From NCBI GenBank assembly GCA_039519185.1, contig CM076854.1, positions 151,179,402 through 151,243,401 on the forward strand: a stretch of 64,000 bases of DNA, written 5' to 3'. Shown piece after piece: positions 54,674-64,000 of this stretch (positions are counted from its first letter, which is position 1; each line of letters begins with the position of its first letter). Made by a program: the position numbers and the translations under genes. The notes below the pieces were generated by a model. It was not told the origin of the DNA. It saw only the letters and a list, made by a program, of their open reading frames with translations, and searched no databases. The stretch is from Astragalus membranaceus (taxonomy: Eukaryota; Streptophyta; Magnoliopsida; Fabales; Fabaceae).

Positions 54674-57600
54674 TTAGGCATAATACTTCTTCACTGAATC
54701 AGAATTGACTGGGTTCTTGAGATCTTCACCGTCCATATTTGTGAGTATCAGCGCTCCTCCGGAAAATGCTTTCTTGACCACGTAAGGTCCGTCATAGTTG
54801 GGCGTCCACTTCCCACGGGGATCGCTCTGAATGGGCAGGATCTTCTTGAGTACTAGATCTCCTTCATTGAATTCTCGGGGACGAACCTTCTTGTCAAAAG
54901 CGGTCTTCATCCTTTGTTGGTACAGTTGCCCATGACATAAGGCTGCAATTCTCTTTTCTTCGATGAGATTTAACTGATCTAGACGGGCCTGCACCCACTC
55001 TGCCTCTTCCAACTTGGTTTCCATTAGTACCCGCAGGGAAGGTATTTCAACCTCAATAGGGAGTACTGCTTCTGATCCATATACCAGAGAAAAAGGAGTT
55101 GCCCCGGTCGATGTACGCACTGAAGTACGATAGCCATGTAGGGCAAAAGGGAGCATTTCGTGCCAATCTTTGTAGGTCACCACCATTTTCTGCACTATCT
55201 TCTTGATGTTCTTATTGGCCGCTTCAACTGCCCCATTCATCTTGGGCCTATAAGGTGAAGAATTGTGATGCTGAATCTTGAACCCTGTGCACAGGTCCTT
55301 CATCATTTTGCCGTTCAAGTTGCTGCCATTATCAGTAATGATCTTATCTGGAAGCCCATAGCGGCAAATCAGATCTTTCTTCACAAACTTTGCAACCACA
55401 GTGCTAGTGATACTGGAGTGAGAAACGGCTTCAACCCACTTGGTGAAATAATCGATTGCGACCAGAATGAAACGATGCCCGTTTGACGCTTTAGGCTCTA
55501 TAGGACCAATGACATCCATGCCCCACATTGAGAATGGCCAAGACGCGGTCAAGACATTCAACTTAGAAGGCGGTACATGAATGTGGTCGGCGTAAATCTG
55601 ACATTTGTGGCACTTGCGCACAAAGCTGTAGCAATCGGTCTCCATTCGCAACCAATAATAGCCCGCTCTCAAGATCTTTCTTGCCATGGTGTGCCCACTG
55701 GAATGGTCCCCGAATGAACCTTCATGGACCTCTCTCATGATCTTTGCTGCTTCCTCCTCTGCTACACACCTCAGGAGGACCATATCATAATTCCTTTTGT
55801 AAAGAACTTCACCACTCAGAAAGAAACTCCTTGACAATCTTCTGAGAGTTCTTTTGTCATTCTCTGATGCCCCAGGTGGGTATTCTCTTTTAGTGATGTA
55901 TTGTTTGATATCATGATACCACGGCTTGTTATCAGGCTCTTCCTCAATTGCAGTGCAGTAATGATGTGCCGGGAGACCCCGATGTTGGATTCTGATATGA
56001 GTTAGATTTTTGTCGCAATTGATGTTGAACATTGACGACAGAGTTGCCAAAGCATCGGCCAACTGATTTTCACCTCGAGGGATATGCTGGAAAGTAATTT
56101 CGTCGAAAGACTCCATCAATTCCTGGACATAATTACAATAAGGGATCAATTTTGGATCTCTGGTCTCCCAATCACCTCTCACCTGATGAATAACCAAAGC
56201 CGAATCACCATACACATCGAGTCTTTTAACCTTCCATTCAAGGGCTGCCTGAATCCCCAAGATGCACGCTTCATATTCTGCGATGTTGTTAGTGACATAA
56301 AAGCTCAATCTGGCAGTGATCGGAATGAAACGGTTATCTGGGGAGATTAGCACAGCCCCAGCTCCGTGTCCCCACACATTGGATGCACCGTCAAATATCA
56401 TCCTCCACCTTTCATTTTCTTGAGACTTCCCTTCATCAAACAGCGCCATGATGTCCTCATCGGGAAAATCATACTGCATCGACTGATAATCTTGAATTGG
56501 CTGACATGCTAAATACTCAGCAAGCGCACTGCCCTTGACCGCTTTCTGTGTGACATATAGGATATCATACTCTGATAATAACATCTGCCACCGAGCGATC
56601 CGTCCTGTGAGGGCTGGCTTTTCAAAAATGTACTTGATTGGATCCATTTTAGATACCAACCAGGTTGTATGACTCAGCATGTACTGCCTTAAGCGATGGG
56701 CGGCCCAGGCTAAGGCACAACAAGTCTTTTCAAGCATTGAGTATCTCGTCTCGCAATCAGTGAACTTTTTACTCAAGTAGTATATAGCATGCTCTTTCTT
56801 TCCCGATTCGTCGTGTTGCCCCAGTACACACCCCATTGAACCATTCAACACAGTTAGATACAGGATAAGCGGTCTACTGGACACCGGCGGCATCAAAATT
56901 GGCGGATTCTGCAGATAGTCCTTAATTCTTTCAAAGGCTCTTTGGCAATCATCATTCCACTCTGCTTTCTGGTTCTTGCACAACAGCTTGAAGAGAGGCT
57001 CACAAGTGGCGGTCAATTGGGATATGAATCTCGAGATGTAGTTCAATCTCCCAAGGAACCCACGGACCTCTTTTTCAGTCTTTGGCACTGGCATTTCGAG
57101 GATTGCTTTAACTTTGTCTGGATCAACTTCTATCCCCTTCTGACTGACGATAAGTCCCAGTAATTTTCCGGATCTGACACCGAAGGTACATTTTGCTGGG
57201 TTTAGTCTGAGTTTGAACTTCCGTAGACGTTCAAAGAGCTTTTGCAGGTTGACAATGTGTCCTTCATCAGTCTTGGACTTTGCAATCATATCATCTACAT
57301 ACACCTCAATTTCTTTGTGCATCATATCGTGGAATAATGTCACCATTGCCCTTTGATAAGTCGCACCGGCATTCTTGAGTCCAAAAGGCATCACTTTATA
57401 GCAGAATGTGCCCCAGAGAGTTATGAAGGTGGTTTTCTCCATATCTTCCGGAGCCATCTTTATCTGATTGTACCCTGAATACCCGTCCATGAAGGAGAAC
57501 AATGAGTGTTGGGCCTGTGCTGTCTACCAGAATGTCAATATGAGGCAGAGGGAAATCATCCTTGGGACTAGCTCTGTTCAGATCTCTGTAGTCGACGCAC

Positions 57601-58128
57601 ATTCTGACCTTGCCGTCTTTTTTCGGAACAGGGACGATGTTGGCTACCCACTGTGGATACTTCGCAACCGCTAGGAACCCGGCATCAAACTGTTTCTTTA
57701 CCTCATCCCGTATCTTCAGTGACATTTCTGGTTTTATTCTTCTCAATTTCTGCTTGACTGGCGGGCACTCCGGCTTCACTGGCAACCTGTGTTCAACAAT
57801 GTCGGTGTCTAGCCCTGGCATATCTTTGTACGACCACGCAAAGACATCAGCGTAATCATGCAAGAGTTGGATTAGTCTTTTGCGTTCACTCTCTTCCAAG
57901 GCGGTACCGACCTTGACCTCTCTTCTATCCTCTTCTGTACCCAGGTTGATGATCTCAATCGACTCCCCATGAGGTTGAATAACCTTCTCTTCATGTTCTA
58001 TTAATCTCATCAATTCTGGAGAAGCTTCCCAGTTTTCATCAACATCCCCCTCGGCTTGGTTAACTGGATGATCAAAGTCAAAGTTTGGACTGCTAGCACT
58101 GTTGTTCTTAGAGATAATTGCTGTATGT
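54674..58128 (-). pseudogene. Element C pol: RT, RNase H, aRNase H, integrase
   Basis: The exon begins at 58128 after the intron and runs through VPVPKKDGKVRMCVDYRDLN to a one-base insertion near 57515. From 57502 an open frame of 942 codons holds the rest of RT (FSFMDGYSGYNQIKM; YVDD at residues 68-71), RNase H (about 210-330), a second, archaeal-type RNase H (Asp371 in FDGAS, Glu409, Asp433, Asp483), the integrase zinc site (H593/H600/H604 region, C631, C634) and the integrase core (Asp663, Asp724, Glu760), followed by a GPY-like tail (KWTPNYDGPYVVKK). All catalytic residues are present, unlike in A. The one frame change is the only visible break in this exon. Confidence 0.88.
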
Positions 58129-58360
58129 CTGCATTTTACCGAAGCGCAAAAGCAGAATGAAAAGCAAAACAAGCAAACAAGCAATAACAAAGCAATAAAA
58201 AGACGCATGAAATGAAGAGAAATGGATTTTTATTGATTGAAAATTCAAAACAAACGTTTTTATTTAATGATGATAACTCTGAAAAATAAAAACATGTTTG
58301 CCCCTAGCAACTTGTCCTGTGGCCTTGGGCAGAGCCACAGGGTTGCATTACAATCATTAC
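58129..58360 (-). other. Predicted Ogre intron of element C (232 bp)
   Basis: Sense donor CAAA/GTAATGATTGTAATG and acceptor AAAATGCAG/ACATAC. Joining 58361 to 58128 keeps the frame from DLPITFIS into ISKNNSASSP. Same borders as in element A. Confidence 0.77.
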
Positions 58361-61300
58361 TTTGAAATAAAAGTAATGGGCAAGTCCACAGCTTCCCAAT
58401 TTTTGAGCTTCTCCTCAGCATGGCAACGGCGAACTAAAATGGTCCCATCCACCTCGGATTCATCCTCGATGGCAGCAATACGGTTAGGATCCAACAATCC
58501 AGCACTGGTAAAGCTCTGTCTGATATCACAAATGGGAATCCTTTTGGGCCAGGGGTCTTGACCTCTCAGCTTGGCCAATCTTTCATCTCTTCTCTCTTCA
58601 GACAACTTTCTTTTCTCCTCCTCATTAGGGAAGTATCCCAAACCACAACGACCCTTTGTTCTCTTTCAGCTGCACTGGGGCAAGAATTCCTTGTCCTACC
58701 TTTCCAAGACCGCGTCCTAGCTGATAACCTTGGTCCATCATAATTCTCGCGACCATCTCTCCACTCTTTGACAGCTTTATCACGGGCGATGACGATCCAC
58801 ATCCACCAAGCACAGCATTGGCAATTTCAAGAGATTGGAAAGAAGTCTCCAAAGACTCTTCAGCTGCTTCCACATAAGGGAATGGAGAAGACTTGTTAAC
58901 TAGCATCTCTTCTTCTCCATACACCACCACAATTTTGTCATTAACCACGAACTTAACCCTCTGGTGTAGAGATGAAGGAATAGCCCCAGCCATATGGATC
59001 CATGGCCTCCCGAGTAAACAACTGTATGAGGAGGATATGTCCATGACTTGGAAATTGATATAAAAAGTTTCTGGTCCTATTTGAATGGGGAATTCCATCT
59101 CCCCTATCACTTCTTTCTTTGACCCATCGAACGCTCTCACCAGAGTTGAGCTTGGCTTCATAAAGGAACAATCAACATCCAGTTTGCTTACAGTTGACTG
59201 GGGCATCACATTCAAAGAAGAACCGTTGTCAATTAATACCCGCGCCAACACGAAATCTCCGCATTTGACTGAGATGTGCAAAGCTTGATTGTGTTTCTTT
59301 CCCTCTGGGGGAAGTTCTTCATCAGTGAAGGTCAGATGGTTGGCAGCTACAATATTCCCAACTACTTCATCAAATTGGCCAACAGAGATATTCTGAGCAA
59401 CATGTGCTTCATTCAGCACTTTCATGAGAGCAGTTCTATGCGCTTCTGAACTCATTAACAAAGACAGCATCGAAATCTTGGCCGGAGTTTGGTTCATCTG
59501 ATCGACCACTTTATAATCGCTCTGTCTCACAATCTTGAGAAACTCATCTGTTTCAGGCTCTGCCCCTTTCTTCTTCTGAACATTCTCTGCCTCCTTTTCT
59601 TTACCCTTACGGGCTCTATCTCCGGCTTCCTTGGAGGACTCAATTGGACCAAACTCAGGAGCATACATCCGACCGCTCCTTGTCATCTCGCTTGACCCAG
59701 TTATATTTGTAACGATGGTGCTTGGAGAAACCCCTATTGAAGAAAAGGTGTTGTACTTCCACGGTACGGCGCTGTCTTTCTCATAAGGAAATGGAGCTGG
59801 GATTTCAATAACCAATGGCTGCGGTTTGGCTTGGACCGGTTTCGAATTATATAGTATCTCAATTGGCTTTCTGGCCTCTTTGCCATCATTGAACTGCAGC
59901 ATTAGCACACTTTCTTCTTTCTCAACTACTTCCAACCGAACCACATAACGGTCCATCAAATCTTGCAAAACAGACTTAAAATCCTCACAAGCACCTGCAC
60001 ACGCAGGGTCAGCACACACACAACCTTTCTGAATTACCCCACAGCGACATAACTCAGCATGTATGTCTTCCAAAGGAGTCTTGATGCTCTCAACGTTCTT
60101 TATCATGATCTGGCTCCCAGAATCTTCTATAGCATTGGCAGACGGTGCCCCATGACCTGGCAAGGGATTAGTTGTCGTGCTCGGATTGTTCGGTTTAAAA
60201 GATAGCCAATTGGCATCAATTAGGTCTTGAACTATAAACTTGAACGCATAGCAATCTTCCACCGTGTGACCGACCCCTCCATTATGGAAAATACATGTGG
60301 CGTCAGCATTATATCCTCTGGGGAAGGGTGGTTGCACAGGCCTCATAGGGCGAGTCTGGACTAGATTTTTTGTAATGAGATGATTAAACAGCTCAGTATA
60401 AGTGATAGGAATTGGATCAAAATTGGTACGTTTCCTTTCTTGGTGATTCTGAGTCCTGTGACCTGGATTATTCTGCGGCGGCTGAGCTGGAACAGAGAAC
60501 GGAACTTTCGGCGGTGGAGAGTTGAAGGAAGGACCTCCCCCTGCTGTAATGACATTTGTCTCCCCCTCTTTCTTCTTAGGGAAATTTGAAAAAGGTTTCT
60601 TCTGCCCACCAGAATTGCCAAAACCTCCGGCAATTTTCCCACTACGCAATCCATGTTCCAGACGTTCCCCAATGATCACCATATCAGAGAAACTAGAAGA
60701 GACACTACCCACCAATCGATCATAGTATATTCCTGGGAGAGTTTCCATGAACATATACACCATTTCCTTTTCCGTCAATGGTGGCTTCACTTGGGCTGCT
60801 ACACTTCTCCACTTCTGGGCATATTCTTTAAATGATTCCCTGTCACCCTTGCTCATGAGTTGCAGTTGAGATCTGTCAGGTGCCAGATCCATGTTGTACT
60901 GATACTGTTTAAGAAATGCCTCTGAGAGATCCTTCCAACTATGAATGTCGGAGGATTGCAGTTGCATATACCAGTCTAGAGACGCTCCGGTCAGACTGTT
61001 CTGAAAGAAATGGATCAGCACCTTGTCATCATGGGCATAAGCTGCCATCTTTCTGACATACATCGTTAGATGGCTGGAGGGACAGCCAGTGCCGCGGTAT
61101 TTGTCAAAATCTGGCGCCTTGAATTTGGGAGGTATAACAACACCTGGGACAAGACACAGGTCCTGTGCATCCTTAGCCCTTGTACCTGACCCTTCCATTG
61201 CTCTCAACCGTTCTTCTAGCAAGTGATATCTGTCTCTTGGTTGTGAACTTTCAACCATCTGGCCCTGAGGATAGCTCCCTGGACTGAAATAATAACCCCC

Positions 61301-61868
61301 AGATTGAGCGGGGTTTCCCATTTGATAAGCAGCATTTGGAGGATTCACACCAACCTCCGGAGCAGGAGTAGGAGAACTTCTTGGAGGAATCATACCGGGA
61401 CCAGGGATGTGAATTGGCACACCCGCAGGTTCCATTGAAAGTAACCACAGCAGGCTGACTTGTCACCACAGGAATGGCTTCAGCAGTGGGTGGTGTATAA
61501 TTTATGGGCATCCCCCATGGATATATTTGTGCATTTGGTTGTCTCTGACCGCTTGTCCCCGGAGAACCACCAACTTCTGGCCTGGGAGGAGGATGAACAA
61601 CTATAGCTTCAGCTGATGTAGGAGGAGAAACAAAGGTAACGACCCCTTCTGGATTTACGACTGCGGCGGCCCCAACAGCGGCCCCACTTCTCAGAGTTTG
61701 CAGCATATTCATTACCTCAGCCATCTGGGCCTCCATAGCGCCCACCTTATCTCTCAAAACCTGATTCTCCTGAGCCAGCTGCTCAGGGTTGAGCATCGTT
61801 ATAACTGGATCGCCCGGATTCCCATGATTCTCATTCTCGAACTGTAGATCCTCTGGAATACTCGCCAT
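58361..61868 (-). pseudogene. Element C gag-protease with G-patch
   Basis: ATG 61868 (MASIPEDLQFENENHG), coiled coil (LAQENQVLRDKVGAMEAQM), a Pro-rich linker with a one-base change near 61430, then the gag core (LIHFFQNSLTGASLDWYMQL), a zinc-binding CIFHNGGVGHTVEDC, a Cys-rich CRCGVIQKGCVCADPAC, a basic linker, the protease (VLARVLIDNGSSLNVMPQST) and a G-patch (DQGYQLGRGLGKVGQGI). A one-base insertion near 58650 shifts the end. The frame of about 936 codons up to 61435 is otherwise open. Confidence 0.85.
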
Positions 61869-62195
61869 TAATCTTTTTTGAAGGCGCGTGTTGTAGCGGT
61901 GGAAACGAACCAGCGTGCCTTTCTTTTCTGTTCGCGAAACATTTTCATGAGTTCGAGAATGAATGCATAAATGAATGCAATGCATATACATGTATGTGTA
62001 TGAGATGCGGATGCGTTCCTCTCACGTAGTGCCAGGGAAATTGCGTATTTCATTTTGTCAAACAACAAGGATCGAGAATATGAAATGAACCGTACACATT
62101 TATCTGAACTGAAACATATAATTCATAATGAAAGGGTAAGAGTACATCATAGAGAGTTCTTAAAGCCTTAAAAGGAAATTACAATAACTAGAATT
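61869..62195 (-). other. Element C spacer between ORF1 and gag
   Basis: A leader-like stretch with small frames only; same place as 40319-40741 in A. Confidence 0.6.
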
Positions 62196-64000
62196 TCAAA
62201 CAACAGCCAAGTCCATGCATTGGTTCCTCTTTCTCTTTCTTGAAGTTGAAGGACGATCTGCCCGACCCCTCATCTCTTGAATCAAACCCCTGACATACTT
62301 GACGAAGCCCTGAATCTCCGCTGGAGTGGTGCGCACGTCCACAGCAAACTCAGCATCTCTCAAACGCCTAGGAAGGCCTGTAATAGCGCCATAACACAAC
62401 TTGGACAAGCGTGCATACTTCTCTTGCAGGATCTGGCAATGATCATCCAATCTTCGGTGTTCTTCCATCAAATAGGTCATCTCAGCCCTGAACCTCTCTA
62501 GTAAATCATTCTGGTGCCTTACGTGGTCCTCCAATGTTGTGGACCTCCCGAGCTCTCCATGAAACATTGCCTTGCAATCCTCAAGCCTCTCTTGCAACAA
62601 ATCCCTGGCTTGCATCCCATCCCGGAGTCTTTTCTCATAATCAGCAGTGAGGGCTTTCAGTTGCGCTTTTGCCTCCCTCAGTTGGCTCCTCAAGCTTCTT
62701 TCTAAGTCTTTGGATGCACTCAACTGAGCCTTCCACGCACGGGCATCGCCAAGCGCTCTATCTCTTTCCAATTTCGGGCTTTGATCTCGCTTGTAGCACT
62801 CTTGAGACCACCTTGCACATCGAGAAGTTTCTGATTACTAGCAGCAATTTTCTCCTTACAGTCAGCAAGGCATTTCTCTTTGTGTTCATTCTCTTGCTCT
62901 AAGCTCTTCTTCTCTTGAAGTAGCTTTTCCAACTGGGCCCGCAACTCTAGATTCTCTTGCTGGGACTGGGATAAGGCAGCTCTGAGTTCCTCAACCTCCT
63001 CATTAAGGACGGGAGCAGGTGGAGGAATCTCAGCCTCAATCTGAGGAGCAACTCTAAATGGGAGCTTAACCGTCTGCACCCGGAGCTGGACCCACTGAAG
63101 ATAGCCTTCGCCTACACTTGTGTCTCTGCGACCCAACTCAGCGCGCCCCTTCCTTACTGGTCTGTCCCAAGCCCGGACAATCCTTCTCAACAAACTCAAA
63201 TTTTCAGAGCCTCTACCATGCAGCACAAAACTAGTCAGAGACTCATCCGGAGGTGGACTTGTCATCGAATAACCCAACTGCCTCAATGCAAGAGCTGGGT
63301 TGTAAGTGATACACCCTCTGGTGCCAACAAGAGGAACATTTGGAAAACCGCTAAGCTGAGAGATAAATTCTGACACATCGCGGGCCAGAGTGCACCATTG
63401 GATATCACTTCCCTTGAGATTTGCGATGAACTGCTTCCACTCATTCTTCCCTTTTTCTTCAATGTGCCCTCTGAACACATGCGAGGCAAACCATCGGTAC
63501 AGAACTGGCATACAACACATAACCATTCCGCCTCCCTTAGAGTGACGATCAACGAGAGAGTAATACATGTCAGCTAGGATAACAGAGGTAGGATCTTGTT
63601 CCCGCTTTTTGAATGCGAGGAACACATCAATAGCCGCGGCATCAACAAAGTTCTCCACACACGGAAACAGGACAATTCCATAAATAAGAAGAGCGAGTAC
63701 ATCAGAGAGAGTCTTCCATTCTTTCTTGGCGAGTAGGACATCAGCTTCAGCTTCTAAGAATTTTCTGGCCAAACCTTGCTTTTGACCCTTGACTTCCACA
63801 TTTTTGACCAAGATTTCTTCTTTGACTTGAAGAATACCAGCTAAAGCTTTGGCTATGGAGTATTTCTCCACATAAGAATATGGTTTGCAGCTTGCCGCAG
63901 GAAAGCCCAAAATCTTCTGAAACTCTTCAAAGGTTGGGACCAACTGATAATCTTGAAAAGTGAAGCAACGGTATTCAGGATCAAAGTACTGAGCCAAAGC
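62196..64000 (-). pseudogene. Element C ORF1 (DUF7745-like domain plus coiled coil), 5' end outside window
   Basis: It enters the window at QYFDPEYRCFTFQDYQLVP. DUF7745-like part: LALLIYGIVLFPCVENFVDA, VILADMYYSLVDRHSKGGG, VGTRGCITYNPALALRQLGY. Then a Pro-rich spacer and a long coiled coil (ELRAALSQSQQENLELRAQL) that crosses a one-base change near 62770 and continues (LERSLRSQLREAKAQLKAL), ending in a basic tail (STSRKRKRNQ) and the stop at 62196-62198. The basic tail looks like a nuclear-localisation or RNA-binding patch; that is inference. Confidence 0.75.

Larger units (their letters stand above)
48415..64000 (-). mobile_element. Ogre/Tat-type element C (3' LTR to partial ORF1), runs off the window
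   Basis: Read from right to left: ORF1 (partial, 64000-62196), gag-protease (61868-58361), intron, pol (58128-54674), 3' non-coding with minisatellite, polypurine tract, LTR (52726-48415). It has no insertions, and four one-base frame changes (near 62770, 61430, 58650 and 57515) are the main damage, so it is better kept than A. Its 5' LTR and primer-binding site lie beyond 64000. Its 3' LTR directly adjoins the leader of A. Confidence 0.88.

Overview
The window reads as a gene-poor, transposon-packed stretch of a plant nuclear genome. A legume (Fabaceae) is my best guess. The reasons are two large Ogre/Tat-type Ty3/gypsy elements with an extra ORF1 and a spliced intron, several CACTA, Mutator-like and hAT elements, zf-RVT LINEs, a legume-style short repeat near 13.7 kb, and captured fragments of plant genes (ureD, a remorin, CIA1). 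The species cannot be named from sequence alone. I see no bacterial-type operons, CRISPR arrays, rRNA or intact tRNA genes.

Left part (1-13.8 kb): a LINE relic, small inverted-repeat elements and a second 5'-truncated LINE come first. A complete Ty1/copia element follows (4030-8994, 5-bp duplication CATTA), decayed by stops and one frameshift. It sits about 65 bp upstream of the ATG of a small reticulon-like gene (9060-9390). Next are a LINE tail, an 851-bp hAT-type MITE (10210-11060, 8-bp duplication) and a Mutator-like element (11124-13573) that carries a broken plant-mobile-domain gene and TTCCGGAA palindromes.

Right part (13.8-64 kb) is a nest. CACTA-1 (from 13840) is broken inside its ULP1-protease gene by CACTA-2 (from 15209). 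CACTA-2 is broken inside its Transposase_24 gene region by a minus-strand Ogre complex starting at 16938 and running off the right edge. The complex has the order LTR (16938-20941), internal region A, LTR (48415-52726), internal region C. A and C therefore share one LTR, and A's two flanking LTRs are of different subfamilies. Region A is itself interrupted twice: by element B (28986-39464, 5-bp duplication AGCAC), a coding-free element with near-identical 2.1-kb LTRs, inserted in gag; and by CACTA-3 (42218-46715, 3-bp duplication CAC), inserted in ORF1.

How the parts relate: in minus orientation A and C each encode ORF1 (DUF7745-like plus coiled coil), gag, protease with a G-patch, an intron, then RT, RNase H, archaeal-type RNase H and integrase. 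Both copies are broken, and A also has YVGD in place of the RT YVDD motif. B keeps only LTRs, primer-binding site, polypurine tract and a 20-bp minisatellite shared with C, so it must have moved using proteins from a relative of C, and did so recently. CACTA-3 carries at least six exon-like host fragments, all on the minus strand, and is the most unusual object in the window.
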